From NCBI GenBank assembly GCA_030603465.1, contig JAUVXT010000012.1, forward strand, positions 1 through 21,937: a stretch of 21,937 nucleotides of DNA, read 5' to 3'. The notes under the pieces are model-generated. The model worked only from the letters and a program-made list of their open reading frames with translations. It made no database searches and was not told the DNA's origin. The DNA is from Deltaproteobacteria bacterium (GTDB taxonomy: Bacteria; Desulfobacterota; Syntrophia; Syntrophales; UBA2210). The position numbers and the translations under genes are program-made. Positions 8,019 through 15,511 of the stretch are shown here, in pieces (position 1 is the stretch's first letter; each line of letters starts with the position of its first letter).

Positions 8019-9305
8019 TTATTTGAGTCTCTCCGTTATCGACCTTCCATGGCCATCAAGGCCTTCAATTTCTGCAAATCTCCTGGCCGATTCGCCATAT
8101 TTTCGAAGGGACTTATCGGAAAAAGAAATGGCACTCATCCTTTTGACAAAATCATAAACACCCAAGGGGGAAGAAAAGCGTGCCGTCCCCCCGGTGGGGA
8201 GTATATGGCTGGGTCCTGCGATATAATCCCCCAAAACTTCCGGAGAACTGTCTCCCAGGAACACGGCGCCGGCATTTTTTATCTTGTCGAGAAGCTCTCG
8301 GGGCTTTTTCACCATCAACTCCAAATGCTCTGGAGCAAATCTGTTTGCAATTGCCACCGCCTCTTCCATATTTCCTGTTACTATAACAGCTCCATAATCC
8401 TCAATGGCTTTAGCTGCAATTCCCATCTTCCTCAGGCTTTTTAATTGAGAATCGACTTCGGCGGCAACCTCAAGGGCAAATTTTTTGATCGGCGTAAGGA
8501 GGATAGCGCTCGCCATTTCATCATGTTCTGCCTGAGACAAGAGATCCGCCGCGACTATGGATGGCTTTACCGCGCCATCAGAAATGATCACGATTTCACT
8601 GGGACCGGCAATCATATCTATGCCCACAATCCCATAGACCATTTTTTTTGCCGTCGAGACATAGACATTTCCCGGACCCACAATCTTGTCAACCGCGGGG
8701 ACAGATTCGGTGCCATAGGCAAGGGCAGCAACTGCCTGGGCTCCCCCAACCTTGAATATACGATCAACACCGCTCATGTTCGCCGCCGCAATGATAAGGG
8801 GATTAACCCCTTTCCCCTGAGTAGGGGTTATCATAAAAATTTCCCCGACACCGGCAATCTTGGCCGGAATGCCTGCCATGAGAACGGTCGAAGGATAGGA
8901 GGCAAGACCTCCCGGAACGTAAATGCCGACTCTATCCAGAGGACGTATCAACTGGCCCAGTTCGACGCCATCGTCATCCACGGTGAACCAGGAAGTTACA
9001 GACTGTTTCCTGTGAAAGCCTTCTATACGCCGGGCGGCGAGCTTGAGCAACTCATTATCCCTTGCACCTATACTTTTTAAAGCCGACTCCTTTTCCTGTG
9101 CCGACACCTCAAGGGACCGACCATCGAGAGAGACCCCGTCAAATTTTTTCGTATACTCGAAGAGGGCTTTATCACCTCGCGCCGCCACATCCTGCACTAT
9201 TTCATTTACTACTTTAGCGATTGCGGAATCGACTGTTTTGCCCCGATTCTGTATCCGGGCCATCTCCGCGTCAAATGACCGATCATCTGTATAAATTATT
9301 CTCAT
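8019..9305 (-). CDS. hisD: Histidinol dehydrogenase
   Basis: HisD carries out the last two steps of histidine synthesis, oxidising L-histidinol to L-histidine with two NAD+. The product has 428 residues. Conserved segments are RPLDRVGIYVPGG (121-133), GPGNVYVSTAK (210-220) and AGPSEIV (233-239). The residues that correspond to the known zinc ligands are Q258, H261, D360 and H419, and the catalytic Glu-His pair is E326-H327 (APEHLE). All are present, so it should be active. The ATG overlaps the murA stop codon (ATGA), indicating translational coupling. No other his gene is in the window; it is the last gene before the tRNA, with no clear terminator after it. Confidence 0.98.
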   Translation of the reverse strand: MRIIYTDDRSFDAEMARIQNRGKTVDSAIAKVVNEIVQDVAARGDKALFEYTKKFDGVSLDGRSLEVSAQEKESALKSIGARDNELLKLAARRIEGFHRKQSVTSWFTVDDDGVELGQLIRPLDRVGIYVPGGLASYPSTVLMAGIPAKIAGVGEIFMITPTQGKGVNPLIIAAANMSGVDRIFKVGGAQAVAALAYGTESVPAVDKIVGPGNVYVSTAKKMVYGIVGIDMIAGPSEIVIISDGAVKPSIVAADLLSQAEHDEMASAILLTPIKKFALEVAAEVDSQLKSLRKMGIAAKAIEDYGAVIVTGNMEEAVAIANRFAPEHLELMVKKPRELLDKIKNAGAVFLGDSSPEVLGDYIAGPSHILPTGGTARFSSPLGVYDFVKRMSAISFSDKSLRKYGESARRFAEIEGLDGHGRSITERLK

Positions 9306-10549
9306 GTTATCCTTTTAATATCAGCGCCAAGAGAAGAGAGTTTTTCAACGATCCTTTCATAGCCCCTGTCTATATGATAGACCCTGGATATTTCTGTCTT
9401 CCCCTCTGCCGCTAACCCGGCAAGGACAAGGGAAGCGGATGCCCTCAGGTCCGTAGCCATTACCGGGGCGCCCCGGAGATTTTGAACTCCCTTTATAATG
9501 GCGCTGTTCCCCTCAATCGCTATATTGGCACCCATACGCAGCAATTCGTTTACATGCATGAATCTATTTTCAAAAACCGTCTCCCTTATGACGCTGATTC
9601 CCTTTCCTACCGTCATCAACGCCATCATCTGGGCCTGAAGATCCGTTGGAAACCCCGGATAGGGAAGTGTTTTCACGTCAACACTGCATATTTCCCGCGT
9701 GCCCTTAACCCTTAATCCACCCTCTACTGAAGAGATGGCCAGCCCGGTATCTTTCAGCTTCGTTATAGGGGCCTCCATATAATCTCCATTACACCCCATA
9801 AGGGTCAAATCACCTTCCGTCATAGCCGCGGCCATCAGATAGGTCCCCGCCTCTATCCTGTCAGGAATTACCGTCGCTTCCGTTGGTTGCAAACCTTTTA
9901 CCCCTTCAATTGTGATTACATCGGTACCTGCACCCCGGATATTAGCGCCCATACTATTTAATACGTCGGCAAGATTTACCACCTCCGGCTCCCGTGCGGC
10001 ATTTTTGATAATTGTTGTCCCTTCTGCGAGCACTGCAGCCATCATTATATTTTCCGTACCCGTTACCGTTGATATGTCGAAATAAATGGTGGCGCCTTTC
10101 AACCTCTCTGCCCGGGCTTCTACATAACCCTCTTTCAGGTCTATTTCAGCCCCCAGCGCCTGAAGCGCCTTGAGGTGCAAGTTGATCGGCCTGGCGCCGA
10201 TAGCGCACCCTCCCGGAAGAGAAACCTTCGCCCGCCCCATCCTGGCAACGAGGGGTCCCAGAACCAGGACCGAGGCCCTCATGGTCTTGACCAGATCATA
10301 CGATGCCTCACAATTCGTTATTTCGCCGGCATTAACCCTGAGCGTCTCTTTCCCCTCACATTTCACTCCCAGACTCGCGAGGAGCCTTTTGATCGTCCGG
10401 ACATCCATAAGATCGGGAATATTATGGAATGTATTCCAACCTTCTGTCAGAAGGGATGATATAATTACGGGGAGAGCGGCATTTTTGGCACCGCTTATGC
10501 GGACTTCTCCGGCCAGCCTTTTCCCGCCATGTATGACAATCTTATCCAT
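9302..10549 (-). CDS. murA: UDP-N-acetylglucosamine 1-carboxyvinyltransferase MurA
   Basis: MurA transfers enolpyruvate from PEP to UDP-GlcNAc, the first committed step of peptidoglycan synthesis in the cytoplasm. The product has 415 residues, the usual length. It starts with HGGKRLAGEVRISGAKNAAL, which contains the active-site Lys22, and the active-site loop LPGGCAIGARP places the nucleophilic Cys at residue 115, the position found in E. coli. A Cys at this position is the fosfomycin target, so the enzyme is expected to be fosfomycin-sensitive. Further conserved parts are TGTENIMMAAVLAEG, PDRIEAGTYLMAAA and PGFPTDLQAQMMAL. The start codon abuts the prmC stop with no gap, and its stop overlaps hisD. 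Confidence 0.98.
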   Translation of the reverse strand: MDKIVIHGGKRLAGEVRISGAKNAALPVIISSLLTEGWNTFHNIPDLMDVRTIKRLLASLGVKCEGKETLRVNAGEITNCEASYDLVKTMRASVLVLGPLVARMGRAKVSLPGGCAIGARPINLHLKALQALGAEIDLKEGYVEARAERLKGATIYFDISTVTGTENIMMAAVLAEGTTIIKNAAREPEVVNLADVLNSMGANIRGAGTDVITIEGVKGLQPTEATVIPDRIEAGTYLMAAAMTEGDLTLMGCNGDYMEAPITKLKDTGLAISSVEGGLRVKGTREICSVDVKTLPYPGFPTDLQAQMMALMTVGKGISVIRETVFENRFMHVNELLRMGANIAIEGNSAIIKGVQNLRGAPVMATDLRASASLVLAGLAAEGKTEISRVYHIDRGYERIVEKLSSLGADIKRIT

Positions 10550-11407
10550 TTACCACAATCTCCTTCTGGCCATAACAACCCGCTCTATATCCGAATAATC
10601 GCGACGGCAATGGACGCGATCATAGACACCCGTTTCTCTCAGCATATTTTCTATGGCGTCTCCCTGCTCTGCTCCCATCTCCATAACCAGCCATCCACCC
10701 AAAGTGAGGATATCTTTCGCCCCTGCTATAAGACTCCGGTGAAATTCCGTCCCTTCAGGTCCGGCAATCAGCGCGTCTTGAGGCTCGAAATCTCTAACTT
10801 CCACCGGAAGCTTTTCGAATTCTCTTTCCGATATATAGGGTGGATTCGAAACAATTATATCAAACTTTCCCGATATAGGCTCCAATAAATTTCCACAAAT
10901 AAAAAAAAAGCTCCCCGCAACACCATGCCTTCCGGCATTCTCCCTGGCGATACTGAGGGCCTCTAAAGAATTATCAACTGCGACAACAGACACATTATCA
11001 CGTTCACAGGCAATTGCCACACTTATCGCCCCCGTCCCTGTTCCGATATCAAGTAATTTTATGTCCTCGGCCATAAACTCTCCCGAAATCCTGAGAACCT
11101 CCTCAACAACCACTTCGGTATCCGGCCTCGGTATTAACACCTTGTTATCCACATAAAAATCGAGAGACCAGAACTCCTTTACCCCCACAATATAGGCAAC
11201 GGGCTCCCCTTGGGCCCTCCTTGCAATCCAGGCGTGAAATTCCTTAACTTTTTTATCCGGAATACAATTTTCAATTTTCGTGTATAGAGAAAGACGATCG
11301 CAACCAAGATATGCAGCAAGGAGAACCTCGGCATCAAGCCGAGAGGTGGACAGGCCTTTCTTTTCAAAAAAAGCCTCTGTCGACGCCAGGATCTCTTGAA
11401 TATTCAT
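10550..11407 (-). CDS. prmC: Peptide chain release factor N5-glutamine methyltransferase PrmC
   Basis: PrmC methylates the glutamine of the GGQ motif in release factors RF1 and RF2. The product has 285 residues: an N-terminal helical substrate-binding domain (about 1-85), the VLIPRPDTEVVVEEVL segment (about 90-105), the SAM-binding motif LLDIGTGTGAIS (118-129) and the catalytic NPPY tetrapeptide (188-191). It lies just downstream of prfA, which encodes its substrate, a common pairing. AGGA lies about 10 nt before the ATG. The gap to prfA holds a 51 bp palindromic repeat. The gene directly abuts murA. Confidence 0.97.
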   Translation of the reverse strand: MNIQEILASTEAFFEKKGLSTSRLDAEVLLAAYLGCDRLSLYTKIENCIPDKKVKEFHAWIARRAQGEPVAYIVGVKEFWSLDFYVDNKVLIPRPDTEVVVEEVLRISGEFMAEDIKLLDIGTGTGAISVAIACERDNVSVVAVDNSLEALSIARENAGRHGVAGSFFFICGNLLEPISGKFDIIVSNPPYISEREFEKLPVEVRDFEPQDALIAGPEGTEFHRSLIAGAKDILTLGGWLVMEMGAEQGDAIENMLRETGVYDRVHCRRDYSDIERVVMARRRLW

Positions 11408-11435
11408 CAGTTGTTATCCTGTATGGCAGGTAAAA

Positions 11436-11486
11436 TTGAAGCTCCCCGCAACAAGTTGCGGGGAATGCGCTCGCTGTTCAGTTCAA
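11436..11486 (+). repeat. Copy A of a 51 bp palindromic dispersed repeat
   Basis: The element begins TTGAAGCT and ends CAGTTCAA (short inverted ends TTGAA / TTCAA). It contains a 9 bp perfect GC-rich stem, CCCCGCAAC / GTTGCGGGG, with a 2 nt loop, followed by the conserved CGCTCGCTGTTCAG segment. It lies in the prfA-prmC gap. Near-identical copies are at 15441-15491 (inverted) and 20798-20849. It looks like a REP-type sequence; no transposase is nearby. Confidence 0.85.
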
Positions 11487-11512
11487 AGATAAAGGAATAC
11501 CGTTAACCCCTG

Positions 11513-12583
11513 CTAACGGGCGGCGCCCTTCAATGCCTCTGCCTGATAATGAGTTATGAGGGTATCTATGAAAGGTTGTATAGCCCCATCTAGAATGTCT
11601 TCCAGATTATAAAGGGTGAGGTTGACTCTGTGATCGGTAACCCGTCCCTGGGGGAAATTGTATGTGCGAATCCGTTCACTCCTGTCTCCGCTACCGACCT
11701 GCAGTTTCCTGGTTTGAGATATGGATGCGTCCTGCTCCGCTCTCATCTGGTCCAGAAGTCTTGCCCTCAGCACCTTCATGGCCTTTGCCCTGTTTTTATG
11801 TTGAGATTTCTCATCCTGGCAGGTCACCACCAATCCTGTAGGAAGGTGAGTAATCCGAACTGCGGAATCTGTGGTATTTACGCTTTGACCTCCGTGCCCC
11901 GTAGATCGATAGACATCTATCCTGAGATCATTAGGGTCAACCTCCACTTCCACCTCTTCGGCCTCGGGGAGAACGGCAACGGTGACGGCAGAGGTATGTA
12001 TTCTTCCCTGGGCCTCTGTAACGGGAACCCTTTGTACCCGGTGGACACCGCTTTCATATTTCAGCCTGCCGTACGCAGCCTTCCATTCAATCAGCAGAAC
12101 AATCTCTTTGAATCCACCCATGCCGCCCGACTGGCTGGAGTTTACGACCTCCACCTTCCACCCGCACCTTTCCGCATATCTGGCATACATGCGAAACAGA
12201 TCGGCAACAAAGAGCGACGCCTCCTCACCGCCGGTTCCGGCCCTTATCTCGAGAAAGACATTCCTCTCATCATTGGGATCCTTTGGCAACAAAAGAACCG
12301 TTAATTCCCTGTTCAGGGCCTCCAGTTTCTCCTGAAGCTGGGAATTTTCTTCCTTCGCCAGCGCCTTTAATTCTTCATCCCCTTCTTTCAGAAGCTCCCG
12401 ATTTTCGTCCAGTTGCAGTCTCGTCTTTTCGTATTGCCTGTATGTCAGAACAACGTCAGAGATATCGGAATGTTCCTTGCCGTATTTCTTATAACCGTTA
12501 TAGTCACCAATCACAGCCGGATCGCTCAGCAACTGCTCCAGTTCCTCATATCTCTTCTCAATTTCTCTCAGCTTTTCTAACAT
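11513..12583 (-). CDS. prfA: Peptide chain release factor 1
   Basis: RF1 recognises UAA and UAG stop codons and triggers peptide release. The product has 356 residues. The stop-codon-reading tripeptide PVT (187-189, in RVPVTEAQGRIHTS) marks it as RF1 rather than RF2, and the catalytic GGQ is at 231-233 (STGHGGQSVNTTDSAVR). The N-terminal coiled helices, the LEIRAGTGGEEASLF segment and the VTDHRVNLTLY stretch are all typical. The glutamine of GGQ is the substrate of the neighbouring PrmC. The ribosome binding site is weak (GGA about 12 nt ahead). A 13 bp stem-loop lies between rpmE and this gene. Confidence 0.98.
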   Translation of the reverse strand: MLEKLREIEKRYEELEQLLSDPAVIGDYNGYKKYGKEHSDISDVVLTYRQYEKTRLQLDENRELLKEGDEELKALAKEENSQLQEKLEALNRELTVLLLPKDPNDERNVFLEIRAGTGGEEASLFVADLFRMYARYAERCGWKVEVVNSSQSGGMGGFKEIVLLIEWKAAYGRLKYESGVHRVQRVPVTEAQGRIHTSAVTVAVLPEAEEVEVEVDPNDLRIDVYRSTGHGGQSVNTTDSAVRITHLPTGLVVTCQDEKSQHKNRAKAMKVLRARLLDQMRAEQDASISQTRKLQVGSGDRSERIRTYNFPQGRVTDHRVNLTLYNLEDILDGAIQPFIDTLITHYQAEALKGAAR

Positions 12584-12638
12584 ACTATGCTACACATCCA
12601 TAATCTTTACGATTAATGGTTACAGGGGTGTATACGAA

Positions 12639-12672
12639 TAATTCCGGATTTATCCTCTAAAATCCGGAATTA
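12639..12672. repeat. Perfect 13 bp inverted repeat between rpmE and prfA
   Basis: The arms TAATTCCGGATTT (12639-12651) and AAATCCGGAATTA (12660-12672) are exact complements around an 8 nt loop. There is no T-tract after it on either strand, so it is not a canonical intrinsic terminator. It may be an mRNA-stabilising or processing hairpin, or a DNA-binding site. Confidence 0.75.
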
Positions 12673-12698
12673 AGATGTCGTAAAATCGATGAAATTTT

Positions 12699-12914
12699 TT
12701 ATTTCCCTTTTTCCCCAACAGCGGCATATTTCCTCTTAAACTTCTCTACCCTGCCTGCAGTATCAATAATCTTCTGTTTCCCCGTCATAAAGGGATGGCA
12801 CTTGGAACATATTTCAACTTTAATGTTCTGCCTCGTAGACCTGGTATTAATGACATTTCCACAGACACAGGTTGCCGTCGTCTCTTTATATACCGGATGA
12901 ATATCCTTTTTCAT
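12699..12914 (-). CDS. rpmE: Large ribosomal subunit protein L31, zinc-binding type (bL31)
   Basis: The product has 71 residues, starting MKKDIHPVYKETTATCVCGN. Four cysteines (C16, C18, C36, C39) form the CxC...CxxC zinc site of the C+ form of L31, and the tail GKQKIIDTAGRVEKFKRKY is conserved. Zinc-binding L31 can be replaced by a non-zinc paralogue under zinc shortage in other bacteria; no second copy is visible here. GGAGGAG lies about 11 nt upstream of the ATG. It has a strong candidate promoter of its own just after rho. Confidence 0.98.
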   Translation of the reverse strand: MKKDIHPVYKETTATCVCGNVINTRSTRQNIKVEICSKCHPFMTGKQKIIDTAGRVEKFKRKYAAVGEKGK

Positions 12915-12952
12915 AGTCTCTGCTCTCCTCCTTCGTCATAAAAAAGGGTGTT

Positions 12953-12980
12953 ATTATACTCCCCTTTCTGTCAATTTCAA
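12953..12980 (-). promoter_or_regulatory. Promoter of rpmE (and probably prfA-prmC-murA-hisD)
   Basis: On the minus strand TTGAAA (12975-12980) is followed after 16 bp by a perfect TATAAT (12953-12958), in the 73 bp gap between the rho stop and rpmE. Transcription should start near 12946. Five of six and six of six matches make this one of the best promoters in the window. The AAAGGG / CCCTTTTTT sequences around it could alternatively form a weak terminator for rho read-through. Confidence 0.6.
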
Positions 12981-12987
12981 GAAATTT

Positions 12988-14235
12988 TTACTGGTGCATC
13001 GAGTCAAGGAATTCTTGATTAGTCTCAGTTTTTTTAACCTTATCAATAATAAACTCCATGGCATCCAGGGGGTTCATCTCCTGAAGCAGTCTCCTCAGTA
13101 TCCATATCCTGTTCAGTTTATCTTTTGGAATTAACAACTCCTCTTTTCTTGTACCGGAACGAACAAGGTCAAAAGCGGGGAAGAGCCTCCTGTCGGCAAG
13201 CTTACGATCAAGGTGGAGCTCCATGTTCCCGGTCCCTTTGAATTCTTCAAAAATAACTTCGTCCATCCTGCTCCCCGTATCGACGAGGGCTGTCGATATT
13301 ATTGTCAGACTTCCGCCATTTTCGATGTTCCTTGCCGCCCCAAAGAACCTCTTCGGCTTGTGAAGCGCGTTGGAATCGACGCCTCCGGAAAGAACCTTTC
13401 CACTTGGAGGCACAATAGAATTGTAGGCTCTGGCAAGCCTTGTTATACTATCTAGTAAGATTACGACATCCTTATTATGTTCCACCATCCTCTTCGCCTT
13501 ATCAAGCACCATCTCCGTAACCTGTACGTGTCTCGAAGCCGTTTCGTCGAATGTGGAAGAAACAACCTCACCCTCCACGCTTCTTTCCATATCGGTAACT
13601 TCTTCGGGACGTTCATCGATAAGGAGAACCATCAAGAGCACTTCCTTGTGATTGCTGGTAATGCTATTCGCTATATCTTTGAGAAGAACAGTCTTTCCCG
13701 CCCTGGGGGGCGACACGATCAATCCCCGCTGACCTTTCCCGATGGGAGTAAAAAGGTCCATTATCCTGGTCGAATAGTTCTCAGGGTCGGCTTCGATATT
13801 CAGCTTTTCCTCTGGATAAAGGGGTGTAAGATTGTCAAAGAGAATCTTGTCCCTCACCATATCGGGATGCTCGAAGTTAACGGCATCGACCTTCAGTAAG
13901 GCAAAATACTTTTCTCCATTCTTGGGAGGTCTTACCTCGCCCAACACGGTGTCTCCCGTTCTTAATCCGAATCTACGAATCTGGGATGGAGAAACATAGA
14001 TGTCATCGGGACAGGGAAGATAATTGAAATCCACTGACCTGAGGAATCCAAAACCGTCCGGCAGGGTTTCCAGCACCCCTTCTCCCGTTATGGCGCCGTT
14101 TTTCTCACTCTGAGATTGAAGGATAGCAAATATCAGATCCTGTCTTCTCATCCCGCTCGCGCCAGGAACTTTCAACTGCTTCGCCAACTCATTGAGTTCA
14201 GCTATAGATTGTTTTTTCACTTCCGAAATATTCAT
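12988..14235 (-). CDS. rho: Transcription termination factor Rho
   Basis: Rho is the hexameric ATP-dependent RNA helicase that ends transcription at C-rich sites. The 415-residue product has the N-terminal Rho_N helices (1-43, KKQSIAELNELAKQLKVPG), the RNA-binding cold-shock-like domain (about 50-118, GVLETLPDGFGFLRS) and the ATPase core with Walker A SPPRAGKT (175-182), LLIDERPEEVTDM, Walker B VVILLDSITRLARAYN and the Q/R-loop region PKRFFGAARNIENGGSLT. There is no long insertion. AAGGA lies 8 nt before the ATG. The leader from the predicted promoter is about 210 nt. Confidence 0.98.
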   Translation of the reverse strand: MNISEVKKQSIAELNELAKQLKVPGASGMRRQDLIFAILQSQSEKNGAITGEGVLETLPDGFGFLRSVDFNYLPCPDDIYVSPSQIRRFGLRTGDTVLGEVRPPKNGEKYFALLKVDAVNFEHPDMVRDKILFDNLTPLYPEEKLNIEADPENYSTRIMDLFTPIGKGQRGLIVSPPRAGKTVLLKDIANSITSNHKEVLLMVLLIDERPEEVTDMERSVEGEVVSSTFDETASRHVQVTEMVLDKAKRMVEHNKDVVILLDSITRLARAYNSIVPPSGKVLSGGVDSNALHKPKRFFGAARNIENGGSLTIISTALVDTGSRMDEVIFEEFKGTGNMELHLDRKLADRRLFPAFDLVRSGTRKEELLIPKDKLNRIWILRRLLQEMNPLDAMEFIIDKVKKTETNQEFLDSMHQ

Positions 14236-14447
14236 ACACTTTTCCTTTTAATATATTATAAGACATTCTTAGGCGTTATTGATTTCAGGCTCCAAATGGA
14301 ATCTAAAAAAGGGTATATAAAAAATATGACTTTCTAAAGGATTCAAATCCCTTCTATGAAGATATACGGATGTTTTGTTATCGGCAGCTAACTTGAATTC
14401 CTGAAGCTCTTGAGAAGGAAGGATTTAGCATACAGATTTCTCGATTG
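14236..14447 (-). promoter_or_regulatory. Long 5' leader of rho
   Basis: Between the predicted start (near 14447) and the rho ATG there are about 210 nt with no gene. The minus-strand RNA has pyrimidine-rich, weakly structured stretches (CTAAATCCTTCCTTCTC at its 5' end), a small GGATT/AATCC hairpin and a possible 17-codon open frame (14378-14431). In E. coli the rho leader is also long and Rho terminates transcription inside it; similar autoregulation is an inference here. Confidence 0.4.
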
Positions 14448-14453
14448 TCTGAG

Positions 14454-14482
14454 TAAATACACAAAAGTATCGCTCATGTCAA
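14454..14482 (-). promoter_or_regulatory. Promoter of the rho operon
   Basis: On the minus strand a consensus TTGACA (14477-14482) is followed after exactly 17 bp by TATTTA (14454-14459), located right after the pgeF stop codon. The same combination precedes tRNA-Gly. It would drive rho and, through read-through, the downstream genes. Confidence 0.6.
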
Positions 14483-14502
14483 GATTTTTTAGCATTGCGA
14501 TG

Positions 14503-15315
14503 CTATTTTATCATTAAAAAATTAATCTGCCGTCCCGTATTTCCTTCTTCACCTCTGTGAGAAAAAAATTTCTCCACGTTGCATGATGTGCATATCTTCG
14601 CAGACACTATATTGTCCGGCAAAAGACCTGCATCTTCAAGCTGGCAGTTATTTGCCATCTTCAGATCAAGTATCCATTTTCCTTTTTGATCTGTCCCTTT
14701 GAAGAAGTCGTTACTCCCTCTTCCTTCCGTCATGGGATTAAAGACCTTTTCATCCACCTCATAACAGCAAGGCCCGATTGAAGGACCGAGAACGGCAAGA
14801 ATATCCGAAGGAGACGAAAAAAACTTTTTTACAAATACATCAACGGCTCTGGCTGCAATCCCCAGAGCAGTGCCCCGCCACCCGGCATGAACTGCACCGA
14901 TTACGCGCTTTTTCGTATCAACAAGAAAAATAGGGAGACAGTCCGCTGTCTTGACAGCCAGAGCAAGGCCCGGCCTGTTCGAAATGATACCGTCATATCC
15001 GGGATAACAATGCGAGTCGGGAACATCTCCATTAATGATAGCTATCTTATCGCCGTGGACCTGTTCAACGGTCAAAAAACCTCCAAGAGGGATATGAAAT
15101 GCAGTGGAAAGTATCTCCCTGTTTTGCTCGATATTCCCCTCCTTGTCGCCCACCTGTATACTGAAATTAAAGTTCGAAAATGGCCCCTGGCTCACTCCGC
15201 CCCACCGGGTACAAAAGGCGTGTTCTATGAAATCATATTCCCTGAGAGCAAGCGATTCCAGGAAACGGACCTTTTCCTTTTTACAAAACCTGAATTCTTG
15301 TGAAATATGTGTCAC
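14503..15315 (-). CDS. pgeF: Peptidoglycan editing factor / polyphenol oxidase family protein (PgeF, YfiH-like)
   Basis: This is a DUF152/Cu-oxidase_4 family protein. Members act as multi-substrate purine nucleoside phosphorylases or, in E. coli, remove wrongly incorporated serine-containing UDP-MurNAc precursors. The metal and catalytic motifs are all present: QVHG (H87), KTADCLP (C126), VHAGWRGT (H143), then GPSIGPCCYEV, and a C-terminal CTSCNVEKFFSHRGE. From the GTG at 15313-15315 the protein has 270 residues. A TTG at 15321 would add two residues but sits directly against AAAGG; the GTG has that site 6 nt ahead, so I prefer it. It lies downstream of rluD, a frequent association. Confidence 0.93.
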   Translation of the reverse strand: MTHISQEFRFCKKEKVRFLESLALREYDFIEHAFCTRWGGVSQGPFSNFNFSIQVGDKEGNIEQNREILSTAFHIPLGGFLTVEQVHGDKIAIINGDVPDSHCYPGYDGIISNRPGLALAVKTADCLPIFLVDTKKRVIGAVHAGWRGTALGIAARAVDVFVKKFFSSPSDILAVLGPSIGPCCYEVDEKVFNPMTEGRGSNDFFKGTDQKGKWILDLKMANNCQLEDAGLLPDNIVSAKICTSCNVEKFFSHRGEEGNTGRQINFLMIK

Positions 15316-15335
15316 TGCCAACCTTTAAAATTTTT

Positions 15336-15422
15336 GGTTCTTTCGTAATAAATTTGTTCACTCATAAAATTCTTTGAGCGTTAGAATAAATCATCCGAAT
15401 GACCGCTCAAAGGTGTTTATGC
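15336..15422 (-). repeat. Long form of a split repeat, with internal 9 bp hairpin
   Basis: Two blocks, GCATAAACACCTTT (15409-15422) and TTTATTACGAAAGAACC (15336-15352) read on the minus strand, flank 56 nt. The same two blocks occur fused through a shared TTT at 1723-1750. The interval contains an inverted repeat CTTTGAGCG / CGCTCAAAG (15372-15380 and 15404-15412) with a 23 nt loop. It occupies most of the gap upstream of pgeF. Confidence 0.65.
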
Positions 15423-15440
15423 TTCTATAAGAACCATCCG

Positions 15441-15491
15441 TTGAACTGAACAGCGCTCTCTAACCCCGCAACTTGTTGCGGGGAGCTTCAA
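15441..15491 (-). repeat. Copy B of the 51 bp palindromic dispersed repeat
   Basis: Read on the minus strand it matches copy A from TTGAAGCT through the 9 bp stem CCCCGCAAC / GTTGCGGGG, then differs for about 8 bases (TTAGAGAG) and matches again through GCTGTTCAGTTCAA. It lies in the gap between rluD and pgeF. Confidence 0.85.
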
Positions 15492-15511
15492 TTTTTTCGA
15501 TTTCACCTTTT

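Noticed and set aside
14255..14260. TATAAT close to the rho start as an alternative promoter
   Set aside because: No -35-like sequence at a suitable distance, and the transcript would start almost at the ribosome binding site.
14490..14505. Hairpin TAGCAT-TGCG-ATGCTA at the pgeF stop considered as pgeF terminator
   Set aside because: On the pgeF (minus) strand it is followed by AAAAAA, not a T-tract, and the stem is only 6 bp.
15441..15500. Repeat copy B as a plus-strand terminator (stem followed by AGCTTCAATTTTTT)
   Set aside because: The T-run starts about 8 nt after the stem, no plus-strand gene precedes it, and the other two copies lack such a run.
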